A DNA stretch of 64,000 nucleotides from Allorhodopirellula solitaria (GCF_007859855.1 NZ_SJPK01000004.1:375646-439645); one strand, 5' to 3'; positions 38,351-47,620 are shown, counted from the first letter of the stretch. Notes: a model not told the origin generated them from the sequence alone. Program-made: numbers and translations.

Positions 38351-40477
38351 TTACCCGCGTTTTGGGCGGGGGATTTTGGCGAGTGAAGGGTTGATGCCCT
38401 TTTGTTTTTTGCCCGCTCGGCGGCCTTTTCCTCGGCCGCCGGAGCTGTCGCTTTTTTCAGGGAGTTCGACTTCTGACAGTGGCTTGCCGATGTGCTCGCG
38501 AAGCTGGCCGACCCGATCGCGAAGCCGCGCGGCGCGTTCGAACTCGAGGTCTTCGGCTGCGGACATCATCTCTCGCTCGAGCGCCTCGACATACTCCAGC
38601 GTGATGTAAGTGATCTCGCTTTCGGCAGTGGCCTCGCGTTCGGCCGCCCGGTGCTTTGCCGCGTCGGATTCGATGCCAGCTCGCACGGATTTGAAGACCG
38701 TCTTGGGCACGATCCCGTGCTTTTCATTGTACGCCTGCTGGATCGCACGCCGTCGCTCGGTTTCATCGATCGCCATCTGCATCGAGTCGGTCATTTTGTC
38801 GGCGTACAAAAACACGCGTGAGTTCGCATTCCGAGCGGCCCGGCCGATCGTTTGAATCAAACTCGTCTCGCTCCGCAGGAAACCTTCCTTGTCGGCATCG
38901 AGAATGGCGACCAAAGACACCTCGGGCAGATCGAGGCCTTCTCGCAAGAGGTTCACGCCGACGAGGCAATCGTATTGACCGGTGCGCAGTTCTTGCAGCA
39001 GGTCGACACGTTCGAAAGCGTTGAGCTCGCTATGCAGCCAGCGACATCGCACAGCTTGCTCTTGGAAATAGTTGGAGAGATCTTCAGCCAACCGCTTCGT
39101 CAATGCCGTCACGAGCACGCGTTCATTGCGAGCGGCGCGGAGCCGTACTTCTTCGAGCAGGTGGTTGACCTGTCCGCGCGCCGAGACGACTTCCACCACA
39201 GGATCGAGCAGGCCGGTGGGGCGAATGATCTGTTCGATCACCTCTCCACCGGTGCGTTCGAGTTCATAGTTGCTCGGTGTGGCGCTGACGTAGCAAATTT
39301 GTCCAGTGCGATCTTCCCATTCATCGAATTTCAAAGGGCGGTTGTCCAGGGCGCTGGGCAAGCGAAACCCGTGTTCGACGAGCGTCGTTTTACGGCTCCG
39401 GTCACCCGCATACATGGCCCGGACCTGCGGCACGGTAACGTGGGACTCATCGACGAACGTGACCATGTCTTCGGGAAAGAAGTCATAGAGCGTGTCTGGC
39501 GTGGCCCCGGGTTCTTTTCCCGAGAGCGGTCGTGAGTAGTTCTCAATCCCTGGGCAATGGCCAACTTCGGCGAGCATTTCCAAGTCAAACTTCGTTCGTG
39601 CCGACAACCGCTGAGCCTCCAGCAACTTGCCGCGGCTCTGGAATACCTCGAGCTGTTCAGCGAGTTCTTCACGCAGTGATTTCAGCGCCGCTTGAATCCG
39701 GTCCTCGGGCATCACGAAGTGCTTGGCTGGGTAGATGTAGAGGTCGTCTACTGTACGAATCGTTTCACCGGAGAGAGGTTTGATCAACGAGATCCGCTCG
39801 ATCTCGTCACCCCACATTTCAATGCGATAGGCGAACTCCTCGTACGTCGGCCAGATCTCGATGGAGTCGCCTCGGACCCGGAACTTGCCGCGTTCAAAGG
39901 CAAAGTCGTTGCGGTCGTATTGGACGTCGACAAGTTTGAGCAACAGGTGATCGCGGCGGGTTTGTTCGCCACGGTGAATGTCGATCACGAGTTCTTTGTA
40001 GTCCTGGGGCGACCCCAGGCCGTAGATACTGCTCACCGACGCCACGATGACTACATCCCGGCGGCTGACCAGAGAGCTGGTGGTCGCGAGTCGCAAGCGA
40101 TCGATTTCTTCGTTGATCGAGGAGTCTTTCTCGATGTAGACATCCCGTTGGGGGATGTAGGCTTCGGGTTGGTAGTAGTCGTAATAGCTCACGAAGTAGT
40201 GGACGGCGTTGTTGGGAAAGAACTCTTTGAACTCCCCGTAGAGCTGGGCCGCGAGCGTTTTGTTGTGACTGAGGATCAATGCCGGTCGGCCCAGGTTCGC
40301 GATGACATTGGCCATCGTGTAGGTCTTGCCTGTCCCCGTTGCACCGAGCAGCGTTTGGGCGGTACGGCCAGCCTGAAAGCCCGCAGTCAGCTTCTCAATC
40401 GCAGCGGGCTGGTCTCCCGAGGGTGCGAAGGGCTGGTGCAGATCGAACTGGGCGGCGGGAGGGCTTTGCGTGCTCAT
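38351..40477 (-). CDS. uvrB: Excinuclease ABC subunit B
   Basis: Damage-verification helicase of nucleotide excision repair. 708 residues from ATG 40477 (MSTQSPPAAQFDLHQPFAPS); the frame extends to 40711 but that would overlap the start of the divergent gene and adds non-homologous residues. Walker A LLGATGTGKTYTMANVI, the beta-hairpin region YYDYYQPEAYIPQRDVYIEKD, DESHVTVPQ, FVSATPSNYE-type motif and DLLVGVNLLREGLDLPEVSLV-like segment, IQTIGRAARN, and a C-terminal UVR motif (ALEREMMSAAEDLEFERAARLRD) that binds UvrC. Complete. Confidence 0.96.
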   Translation of the reverse strand: MSTQSPPAAQFDLHQPFAPSGDQPAAIEKLTAGFQAGRTAQTLLGATGTGKTYTMANVIANLGRPALILSHNKTLAAQLYGEFKEFFPNNAVHYFVSYYDYYQPEAYIPQRDVYIEKDSSINEEIDRLRLATTSSLVSRRDVVIVASVSSIYGLGSPQDYKELVIDIHRGEQTRRDHLLLKLVDVQYDRNDFAFERGKFRVRGDSIEIWPTYEEFAYRIEMWGDEIERISLIKPLSGETIRTVDDLYIYPAKHFVMPEDRIQAALKSLREELAEQLEVFQSRGKLLEAQRLSARTKFDLEMLAEVGHCPGIENYSRPLSGKEPGATPDTLYDFFPEDMVTFVDESHVTVPQVRAMYAGDRSRKTTLVEHGFRLPSALDNRPLKFDEWEDRTGQICYVSATPSNYELERTGGEVIEQIIRPTGLLDPVVEVVSARGQVNHLLEEVRLRAARNERVLVTALTKRLAEDLSNYFQEQAVRCRWLHSELNAFERVDLLQELRTGQYDCLVGVNLLREGLDLPEVSLVAILDADKEGFLRSETSLIQTIGRAARNANSRVFLYADKMTDSMQMAIDETERRRAIQQAYNEKHGIVPKTVFKSVRAGIESDAAKHRAAEREATAESEITYITLEYVEALEREMMSAAEDLEFERAARLRDRVGQLREHIGKPLSEVELPEKSDSSGGRGKGRRAGKKQKGINPSLAKIPRPKRG

Positions 40478-40710
40478 AGCGATTGAGTTTACCGATTCCA
40501 ATGGGCACGCAAAGGACTGGAGGCGAACGGATGCCATCGGCCTGGGTGCGAGGTCTGAACAGTTGAATAGCGTGTCGGCAGAGGTGAAATGGATTTCTCC
40601 GAATTTTCCGATTTTTCGCTCAAGTCGTGGCGGACGGCAGTATTCGACGTCCATTGAGACTCCCATACACGCAATCCGACGATTGCTGAACTCTCTTCCG
40701 ACTCCTCCCA

Positions 40711-41268
40711 ATGGATCAACCCTTGATGTCTTCGAAAACTATCAGCTCACGATTTCTCACGCGGTCACTCGCCATGACAGTTGCCGTCGCCTGCGGCGTT
40801 TCGCTTAGCTCGGCCGCACAGGCCCAGATGGCGACGGGTAGCGGCTGCACAAACTGTGGCACCAGTGCGCCTGTGGTGTCGTCGGCTCCTGTCTACGGCT
40901 CCGCAGCGACGACTCAGTACAGCCAACCTGTTTCCACTCAGAGCTATCCTGCCACGTCGTGTTGCGGTGGCAGCACGGCCAGTCACGCCTCGGTGGGTAG
41001 CTCCTGCTCAGGTTACTCGTCGAAGCGGCATTGCGGTTCGTCAAAGCGTCGCTGCCACTCCTCGCGTCGATCCGTGGTCAGCTACAGCCAGCCCCGCAGT
41101 TCGTGTGGTTCGACCTATTCGAGCACTCCCGTCTATTCCGGCGGATGCGGGGGCTCAGGCAGCGCGTCGTACACGACGGTCAGCAGCTACCCCTCCGGTG
41201 GCGTCGTCAGCCAGGGAACTCCCGTGATGCAAACCGGTGCCGGTTGTGTTGGCGGAAACTGCCCGTAA
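40711..41268 (+). CDS. Cys/Ser/Gly-rich secreted protein, unknown
   Basis: 185 residues with an N-terminal signal (SLAMTVAVACGVSLSSAAQAQ; likely cut after AQA). The mature part is low in complexity: CTNCG, CCGGS, CSGYSSKRHCGSSKRRCHSS, CGGSGSAS, CVGGNC, with about 13 cysteines, many serines and a basic central patch. It could be a cell-surface or wall-associated protein, since planctomycete surfaces are rich in cysteine-rich proteins, or a metal-binding one. No domain recognised. Divergent from uvrB; an internal ATG at 40726 is an equally good start. Confidence 0.65.
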   Translation: MDQPLMSSKTISSRFLTRSLAMTVAVACGVSLSSAAQAQMATGSGCTNCGTSAPVVSSAPVYGSAATTQYSQPVSTQSYPATSCCGGSTASHASVGSSCSGYSSKRHCGSSKRRCHSSRRSVVSYSQPRSSCGSTYSSTPVYSGGCGGSGSASYTTVSSYPSGGVVSQGTPVMQTGAGCVGGNCP

Positions 41269-41717
41269 TCACGCGTTCGTGATAGCAGGATTTACTTCAC
41301 CCTCCCGGCGAAGCTGGGAGGGTCGGGAAACGAGCCTTTCGCGAGTTTTTCGGGGAGGGCCGAAAGCGCAACGGGAGCTCCCAAACCAGCGTGCGCCCTT
41401 CCCTCGAACTTTGAAGACTGCTGAAATACAAGCCGGCGCGCGAGCGTTGATCTGACTCCACTCGCTAGCGTTTCGGGCTTGTGCTGCGGCAGGAACACCT
41501 GGAATAGCGACTGTTTCAGCAGTCTCCTTCGGCGGCGGGCGGGTGAAGTCCTGTAATGACCTGCGAGGCCAGAGTTGAGAGGCCTTTCCGCTCCCCCGCG
41601 AATCGCTAAGCAGCGTTCGATCAATTTCTGTCGTAGTGGGCGGAGGCGACGAGTCCAAAGCCGCAGGACTCGTCGCCTCGCCCACTGCTAAAACCGACAT
41701 TTATTCATCGTGTGTCG
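41269..41717. repeat. 449-base gap with two strong hairpins
   Basis: No gene supported. CCCTCCCGGCGAAGCTGGGAGGG at about 41301-41323 folds perfectly shortly after the upstream stop and may terminate the Cys-rich gene, though no T-run follows. A 21-base-pair hairpin with one bulge has arms AGTGGGCGGAGGCGACGAGT at 41635-41654 and, on the other side, GGACTCGTCGCCTCGCCCAC at 41666-41685. It belongs to the GAGGCGACGAGTCC family; the preceding ATCAATTTCTGTCGTAG also occurs near 16165. Confidence 0.6.
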
Positions 41718-42785
41718 CTAAGCCGAGGGCTGGGATGGCAGCGTTTGGGGCTGGTGACAGCTCGCGCAGTGCAGTGCCCCGAGTCCCCACGCAATTTTCT
41801 CGCAGGGCACGCCTTCGATCGAAACACCCGGGCACAGGTCCGTCAGGATCTTGATCGCTTGATCGTCGTGATCGGGTTGGGCGAAAGTGGGGACTAGGAT
41901 ACGGTTTGGGCCGAGTCTCAGGAAATTGCAGTAGCTCTGCGGGACCGGCTGGCCATCGATGCTCCGCGGCGGCGGAACGGGCAGGCGATGAACCTGCACC
42001 GCGGGGCTGGTTTGCTGCCCCCATAGCCTCAGTTGATTGAAATTGGCCTGCAGCGCGGCGGCGAGTGGGGCATCTTCGCTGTCGGCCACGGCGGCGACGA
42101 TGTTCTCGCGATCGACGAACCGGGCGAGCTGGTCGATATGGCCGTCGGTGTCGTCACCGGGCATCAGGCCGCCGTCGATCCAGGCAATTTCATCGACGCC
42201 AAGATACTGGTGCAACCTCTGGGCGATCTCTTGTTGAGTCAGGTTGGGGTTTCGTGCTGGATCGACGACACAGGCCGAATGCACGATCAGTCGGCCTGCT
42301 CCGTCGGTTTCTAACGCGCCGCCTTCGAGGGTCAGGTCAGCGTGCAGGCAGCGGAGCCCAGCGGCTCGCGCGATTTCTCGGCCAGCGGCCTGGTCGAGAT
42401 CGTGAGGAGAGTACTTGCCTCCCCACGCGTTGAAGTGCCAATTCACCGCGAGGAGCCCGTCACCGTCGTGGACAAAGGTGGGGCCAAAGTCGCGGATCCA
42501 GCAATCGTTGGTCGGGATCTCGAGGATCTTGATCTCGTTGGCCGTGCTGGTGTCGCCGCCAAGCAGTTCGCTGGCCCGGGCGAGCGAGTTTCGGCAGGAA
42601 TCGGCCAGTTCCTTGCTGGCCAAAATCCGGACTGGCGTGGTTTCGGCAATCGCGAGGGCGAAGGCTGCGAAAGCTTCGGGGATTCCGTCAAAGTGTCCTG
42701 GCCACGTCTCCTGATTATGTGGCCAGGCCAGCCACACGGTTTCGCACGGTTCCCACTGGGCAGGAAAACGTCGACTGAGACTCAC
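41718..42785 (-). CDS. aguA: Agmatine deiminase (peptidyl-arginine deiminase family)
   Basis: Hydrolyses agmatine to N-carbamoylputrescine, a step toward putrescine. 355 residues from GTG 42785. Family segments: WEPCETVWLAWPHN, IPTNDCWIRDFGPTFV, NWHFNAWGGKY, LTLEGGALETDG (the E/G substrate loop), WIDGGLMPGDDTDGHIDQLARF and the nucleophile segment GALHCASCHQP, where C follows LH. Typical family members read GNIHC; the A-L change is modest. Its start overlaps the stop of the small gene upstream (GTGA). Glu/His/Cys catalytic set present, so likely active. Confidence 0.92.
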   Translation of the reverse strand: MSLSRRFPAQWEPCETVWLAWPHNQETWPGHFDGIPEAFAAFALAIAETTPVRILASKELADSCRNSLARASELLGGDTSTANEIKILEIPTNDCWIRDFGPTFVHDGDGLLAVNWHFNAWGGKYSPHDLDQAAGREIARAAGLRCLHADLTLEGGALETDGAGRLIVHSACVVDPARNPNLTQQEIAQRLHQYLGVDEIAWIDGGLMPGDDTDGHIDQLARFVDRENIVAAVADSEDAPLAAALQANFNQLRLWGQQTSPAVQVHRLPVPPPRSIDGQPVPQSYCNFLRLGPNRILVPTFAQPDHDDQAIKILTDLCPGVSIEGVPCEKIAWGLGALHCASCHQPQTLPSQPSA

Positions 42786-43072
42786 TCAGGTTTGATCTCT
42801 TCTTTGACTTTCTGGACAAAGTGCGGTGATTTGCCGCCCTTGCTCAGTTCGTCGGCCCGCTTGACGGCTTCGTCACGCTGGTCAAATTCATAAACGGAGA
42901 CCCGTTTCAGATTCTGGCTAAAAACGCCCCAATAGAGCCGCAGGCGCACATCGGCGGCAGCTTTTTTTGTTTTGCGCTTCGAGGTTTTCTTGCGTTTGAC
43001 CTCGGCTGCCAGCTTTTCAGCAGCATCTGCTTCGGCTGCTTTTTCCTGCCGATTGACGACCTTCCGAGCCAT
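42782..43072 (-). CDS. Small basic protein, unknown
   Basis: 96 residues. The first half is highly charged with lysine/alanine runs (AAEKLAAEVKRKKTSKRKTKKAA). The second half is a compact segment: RLRLYWGVFSQNLKRVSVYEFDQRDEAVKRADEL and HFVQKVKEEI. This resembles small conserved planctomycete proteins without known function. Overlaps aguA by 4 bases and so is probably translated with it. It may bind nucleic acid, but that is only inference from charge. Confidence 0.75.
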   Translation of the reverse strand: MARKVVNRQEKAAEADAAEKLAAEVKRKKTSKRKTKKAAADVRLRLYWGVFSQNLKRVSVYEFDQRDEAVKRADELSKGGKSPHFVQKVKEEIKPE

Positions 43073-43537
43073 AAATCTCAGCTGTAGGGGTTAGAGGGGG
43101 AGTGATTTTTAGAGAAAACCACGGGGCTGGGACGAAAATTGCTCAGATAAGATTATCGCGTTGGGCGGGATCTGTCATGGGGACGCAGTTTAGAAAAGTG
43201 AGACGGGCGTTGGATGGGCGGTTGCGAGCGGTTGGGGAATTGTCTGGCAGTCTCAAAAAATGAGTCAAAGGATCGCTATTCGGCAGCGTCCGATTCGGCT
43301 AGGCTGTACATTCCCACTCGCGGTGAAATGGTTTCAAGAATTCCTACCGAGTCGGCATAAGCGGAGCGTACCGACCTAAGCGGAGCGCATCGACTAGGCG
43401 GAGCACGTCGGCCAGCGGGAATGTTAGCCCCATGGCTGGCGGGAACTGCGGCTAGCGAGATCTGCTACCGGAAACGGTCAGTAGGAACCTAGCTGGAACC
43501 AAGACGAGCGGCTTCTCTACCCAATACGAGTTTGAAC
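43073..43537. repeat. 465-base intergenic region with three short tandem repeats
   Basis: Lies between divergent genes and must hold promoters for both. Three near-repeats of TAAGCGGAGCG.ACCGAC occur in a row: 43358-43376, 43377-43394 and 43395-43412, differing by a few bases. They could be operator-like or REP-like; nothing shows which. No coding frame or RNA gene is seen. Confidence 0.5.
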
Positions 43538-43882
43538 ATGCAAGTGAATGTTTCAGCCCGCCACGGCACTCTTCAGCCTGGAGACCAGGATCTGATCGAG
43601 GAAAAGGCAATCAAACTTCGACGACTCTATGACCGAATCAATGCGATCGAGGTCACTATCGATCTGAAGCAGTTGGACAAGCCCGTCGTCGAACTCAAAG
43701 TTTCTGCGGAGCACGCCGAAGACTCCATCGCCCGCGCCGAGGCGAGCAACGTCATCGCGGCTTTGGACAATGCGATCCCCAAAGTGGAGCAGCAGTTGCG
43801 TCGGCTCAAAGACCGCAAGACCGGGAACCGCTCGGCGGCCCACAAACACGTCGAAGCCGCTCCAACGAGCGAAGACGAGTGA
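43538..43882 (+). CDS. hpf: Ribosome hibernation promoting factor (HPF/RaiA family)
   Basis: 114 residues from ATG 43538 (MQVNVSARHGTLQPGDQDLI); a TTG at 43532 is in frame but the ATG fits the family. The S30AE fold pattern VSARHG.L.PGDQDLIEEKAIKLRRLYDRINAIEVTID is clear, with KVEQQLRRLKDRK at the end. Short form lacking the C-terminal dimerisation domain of long HPF. These proteins bind the 30S subunit to inactivate or dimerise ribosomes in slow growth. Followed by ptsN, as in many bacteria. Confidence 0.93.
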   Translation: MQVNVSARHGTLQPGDQDLIEEKAIKLRRLYDRINAIEVTIDLKQLDKPVVELKVSAEHAEDSIARAEASNVIAALDNAIPKVEQQLRRLKDRKTGNRSAAHKHVEAAPTSEDE

Positions 43883-43948
43883 AGCCGGTTACGATTAGGC
43901 TCACTTTTTCACGAAATTTATACCACCCATTCCAGACATACCGTTGCC

Positions 43949-44428
43949 ATGAAGTTTTCTGACTTTGTCAAGAAAGGTGCGATCCGCGCCAACCTGCAGT
44001 CCACTACGAAAGAGGCTGTCATCAATGAACTCGTTGACTCATTGTTAGAGTCCGGTGAAATCGCCGCCGATCAACGTGACGACATCATCGCGGCGATCAT
44101 GAAGCGGGAAGAACTCGGCAGTACCGGAATCGGTCGCGGAGTCGCGGTCCCCCATACGAAGCATCCCAGCGTCTCGGAGCTCGTCGGCACGGTCGGCGTG
44201 AGCGAAGCAGGCGTGGACTTCGATTCTCTCGACGGTGAACGCGTTCAGCTTTTCTTTCTCCTGATCAGCCCCCCCGAACGGCCTGGTGATCACCTGCGAG
44301 CCCTCGAGAATATCTCTCGGCAGCTCCGCGATGAATCTTTCTGTCGTTTTCTCAAGCAAAGCAAGTCGGCTGACGACATTCAGCAGTTGCTGCAGGAAGC
44401 TGACGACAATCAATTTGCCGCCGGTTGA
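43949..44428 (+). CDS. ptsN: PTS IIA-type regulator (PtsN/fructose IIA family)
   Basis: 159 residues. EIIA-2 fold with DIIAAIMKREELGSTGIGRGVAVPHTKHPSV, in which the His of AVPHTK is the phosphate acceptor; later LFFLLISPPERPGDHLRALENIS. Related proteins act in the nitrogen-type PTS, a regulatory phosphorelay. Lies between hpf and ptsH. No EIIB/EIIC membrane partners are in the window. Confidence 0.9.
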   Translation: MKFSDFVKKGAIRANLQSTTKEAVINELVDSLLESGEIAADQRDDIIAAIMKREELGSTGIGRGVAVPHTKHPSVSELVGTVGVSEAGVDFDSLDGERVQLFFLLISPPERPGDHLRALENISRQLRDESFCRFLKQSKSADDIQQLLQEADDNQFAAG

Positions 44429-44482
44429 ACTTATTGGCGATCTCTGCGTAGCCATTCTCGATGAACCCTTCCATCGGAACCC

Positions 44483-44794
44483 ATGAACCAACCGCCGCTC
44501 AATAATCCGCCCCCGCTCGAACGCATCGTGCACGTGATTAATCCGCAGGGCTTGCATGCCCGTCCAGCGGATCTGCTCGTTCGATGCGCTGACGGCTTTG
44601 AGTCGACGATCATGATCCAGAAAGGGTCCGAGCAGGTCGATTGCCGCAGTATTTTATCGTTGCTGACTCTCGGCGCGACCGAGGGAACCGAATTGAAGCT
44701 AACCGTTCAGGGCCACGATGCCGAAAATGCACTAGCGGCCATCTGCGAACTGTTCGAACAGGGATTTCACGAAAACGGTCAACCGTCTCCATAA
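44483..44794 (+). CDS. ptsH: Phosphocarrier protein HPr
   Basis: 103 residues, about 15 more at the N-terminus than classical HPr. Active-site His in NPQGLHARPADLLV; regulatory Ser region DCRSILSLLTLGATEG, so a seryl-phosphorylation site (Ser46 equivalent) is possible. It accepts phosphate from EI and hands it to EIIA. Starts 54 bases after ptsN and precedes ptsI by 361 bases, a gap in which I see no gene. Confidence 0.93.
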   Translation: MNQPPLNNPPPLERIVHVINPQGLHARPADLLVRCADGFESTIMIQKGSEQVDCRSILSLLTLGATEGTELKLTVQGHDAENALAAICELFEQGFHENGQPSP

Positions 44795-45155
44795 ATAACC
44801 GAGCCGCTTGCCGCCCATTTTAACAAAATACCACTCTCTCCAGACGATCTGAGCCTTTTCGCTGAGTCGTCGATGGCGAGCCCATTCGCTGCGTGGCAGC
44901 GTTCCATACCAACTTACATTTCAAGAGATCAGATGATGCTGTTTGTTTCCGCGTGCAACAGGACCGTTCGCAGGGGATGACCCTGGTTGATCGCTGCGTG
45001 GGCGTCGATGTGCGTGACAGATCGGTCATGCCATGAGTGCGCATGGTGAGCGAAAAGACGAATGACTCGTTGTGGATGCCACCACCTCCAGTTGCTCATT
45101 TTTCAGAGCGGTTGGATCTCGGTATCCAAGTGGAAATAGACAAGCATCCACCGCG
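44795..45155. other. 361-base gap between ptsH and ptsI, no gene seen
   Basis: No open frame with family features, no tRNA-like fold and no strong hairpin was found. It may hold a separate promoter for ptsI, since the spacing is longer than elsewhere in this cluster. Confidence 0.4.
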
Positions 45156-46901
45156 ATGCTGGAACTACAAGGCATTCCCGTTTCACCGGGCGTGGCCATT
45201 GCGTCGGCCTTGGTGCTCGACCCCGATGGCTATCGAATCCCACGGTGCATCGTCCCCGCGTCGGACGTCGAGGGCGAGTTCGCGCGTCTGCAAGACGCGG
45301 TTGATGAAGTGGCCCAGAAGCTCGAGCAGAGCAGGCTCGAGACGACCGCGACCGCAGGTAGCAAAACCGGGGATATCTTCGCTGCCCAGTTGCAGATGCT
45401 GCACGATCCTCGGCTGCACAGCGAACTGCAAAAACGCATACGCGAAGACCATCAGTCGGCCGCTTTCGCTGTCAGCAGCGTGTTGCACAACTACGCCACC
45501 GCTCTGCAGCGACTGGAGAATCCCTTCCTCGCCGATCGGGCTCAGGACGTGCTCGATATCGAGCGGCAACTGCTCATGCAGCTCGGCGCCGTCACTCGCC
45601 AGCCGTTGATGGAGTTGAACGAGTCGGTGATTGTGCTTTCACGAATGCTCACGCCGACCGAAACAGCCGGGCTCAATCGTGAGTTCGTCAAAGGGTTCTG
45701 CACCGAGGTCGGTGGCCCCGGCGGGCATACCGCGATCGTCGCCAAAGGGCTGGAGATTCCCGCGGTGGTCGGCATCGGTGAGTTTTTGCCGGTAATCGCA
45801 GGTGCTGACTGCGTGATCGTCGATGGGGATCGCGGCCGGCTGATCATCGACCCGACGGACGAAGTCCTCGATAGCTATCGGCAGCGAGCGGAGTACCGAC
45901 GCACGCTCGCGTTGCGGTTGGCTGAGCAGAGTCAATTGCCTGCCGAGACGACCGACAATGTGCGGATCTCGCTCAATGCTAATATTGAGTTCCCGCATGA
46001 AACCGGCTCCTGTTTGCAGCGAGGTGCTGATGGGATCGGACTTTATCGAACTGAGTTTTTGTACCTGTCCTCGGAGGAAGAACCCACCGAAGAGGACCAT
46101 TACGAAGCCTATGCGGAGGTCATTTCCCAGATGGGTGGCCGGCCCGTGGTCATCCGCACGCTCGATTTGGGCGCCGACAAGATGGGGCATGGCAAACGCG
46201 CCCAAGCGGAGAACAATCCCTTCCTAGGGCTGCGCAGTATCCGCTTGTCGCTCCGCAATCTCGATCTTTTTCGACCTCAGCTCCGGGCCGTTCTCCGGGC
46301 CGCGGCCCTCGGTGACGTGCGCGTCATGTTCCCGCTCGTGACGACGATCGGAGAGCTGCGTCAAGCCCGCATGCTGCTCAATGTCGTCGCCGAAGATTTA
46401 AAGGAATCTGGGGTGCCCTACCGCAGCGATCTGCCAGTGGGGATGATGGTCGAGGTGCCCGCTGCGGTCATCACGTTGGAACGGTTTGCTGCGGAAGTCG
46501 ATTTTTTCAGTATCGGCACCAACGATTTGGCTCAGTACACCCTCGCCGTGGACCGCTCCAATGAGTCGGTGGCGGACCTGTATCAATCCAGCGACCCGGC
46601 CGTTCTGCGGCTGATCCAGGCCAGTATCGACGTGGCTGAACTCACCCAAACGCCGCTAAGCGTTTGCGGTGAGATGAGTAGTAACCCGGCTCGTGCTTTG
46701 TTGCTGCTCGGCATGGGAGTGCGGAATCTCAGCGTCCCGCCGTCGGCGCTGCCACGCGTCAAGAAAGCGATTCGGAGCGTCTCGATCAAGCAATGTGAAG
46801 AGATTGCCGAGCGAATTTGCAAGCTGGAGTCCGCTCGCGATGTGGATCTGTATCTGATGGACCGACTCGCCGATTTGGCGCCTGAATTGGTGATGCAATG
46901 A
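45156..46901 (+). CDS. ptsI: PTS enzyme I (phosphoenolpyruvate-protein phosphotransferase)
   Basis: 581 residues from ATG 45156 (MLELQGIPVSPGVAIASALV); a frame opening at 45072 adds residues that do not fit the family. N-domain ends in the phospho-His segment EVGGPGGHTAIVAKGLEIPAVVG. PEP-binding barrel includes GIGLYRTEFLYL, RPVVIRTLDLGADK, NPFLGLRSIRLSL, MVEVPAAVI, FFSIGTNDLAQYTLAVDR and SVCGEMSSNP with the catalytic Cys. Autophosphorylates from PEP and charges HPr. The next gene overlaps it by 4 bases. Confidence 0.95.
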   Translation: MLELQGIPVSPGVAIASALVLDPDGYRIPRCIVPASDVEGEFARLQDAVDEVAQKLEQSRLETTATAGSKTGDIFAAQLQMLHDPRLHSELQKRIREDHQSAAFAVSSVLHNYATALQRLENPFLADRAQDVLDIERQLLMQLGAVTRQPLMELNESVIVLSRMLTPTETAGLNREFVKGFCTEVGGPGGHTAIVAKGLEIPAVVGIGEFLPVIAGADCVIVDGDRGRLIIDPTDEVLDSYRQRAEYRRTLALRLAEQSQLPAETTDNVRISLNANIEFPHETGSCLQRGADGIGLYRTEFLYLSSEEEPTEEDHYEAYAEVISQMGGRPVVIRTLDLGADKMGHGKRAQAENNPFLGLRSIRLSLRNLDLFRPQLRAVLRAAALGDVRVMFPLVTTIGELRQARMLLNVVAEDLKESGVPYRSDLPVGMMVEVPAAVITLERFAAEVDFFSIGTNDLAQYTLAVDRSNESVADLYQSSDPAVLRLIQASIDVAELTQTPLSVCGEMSSNPARALLLLGMGVRNLSVPPSALPRVKKAIRSVSIKQCEEIAERICKLESARDVDLYLMDRLADLAPELVMQ

Positions 46902-47620
46902 ACCGAACGCGGCGGCATCCCAGATCTAACAGCAACACTTCCCCTAACCTGCAACCGGTGGGGACGCCTCGCTTTCGCTACCGGGTCCGCTTCGCCAAGA
47001 CCGGGCTGCTGCGTTGGATCAGCCATCGGGACCTAGCAAATCTCTGGGAGCGGATCGGCCGCCGCGCTGAATTGCCCTTTTCGATGACCGAAGGGTTTCA
47101 TCCCAAACCGCGTATGCAGTTTCCCTCCGCTCTCTCGCTCGGGGTCGAAAGTCTCGATGAAGTGCTCGACCTCGAGCTCAGCGAAGAATGGCCAGCGGAT
47201 CAATTGCTCGAACGCTTACAGCAGGACGATCAACCTGGGTTGACCATCCAGAGCGTCCGGCAAGTCGATCTAGCCGATGGCAAGGCACAGCTCGCCGCGA
47301 TGGACTACCGCGTCACCTTGCCCGAGCCATGGGATGACGCCGAGGCCAGCCGCACCGCCGCTGCGATTGAGACTCTCAGCAAACAAGACATCGTTTCGAT
47401 CGAGCGGAAGGGGAAGACCGTCACCGCCCACGTGGCGACCCATATCCCCGTTCTCGATCTCCAACCCGATCAACTCGTCGCTCGCATCGTGACCGCGGAC
47501 GGGGCGTCTTTGAAAATCCAAGACATCCTCGATCTGCTCGGTTTGAGCGATTGGCCCGAAAGAGGTGCGACGTTGATTCGCACCGGCATGACCCTCAAGG
47601 GCGAACTCGAACATTCGTAA
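46898..47620 (+). CDS. DUF2344 (TIGR03936-like) protein
   Basis: 240 residues. Pattern FRYRVRFAKTGLLRWISHRDLANLWERIGRRAELPFSMTEGFHPKPRMQFPSALSLGVES is characteristic. In many bacteria this family is either the C-terminal part of a radical-SAM protein or a short gene directly before rng/rne, as here. Role unknown, possibly in RNA or ribosome metabolism by context. ATG overlaps the ptsI stop (ATGA). Confidence 0.85.
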   Translation: MNRTRRHPRSNSNTSPNLQPVGTPRFRYRVRFAKTGLLRWISHRDLANLWERIGRRAELPFSMTEGFHPKPRMQFPSALSLGVESLDEVLDLELSEEWPADQLLERLQQDDQPGLTIQSVRQVDLADGKAQLAAMDYRVTLPEPWDDAEASRTAAAIETLSKQDIVSIERKGKTVTAHVATHIPVLDLQPDQLVARIVTADGASLKIQDILDLLGLSDWPERGATLIRTGMTLKGELEHS

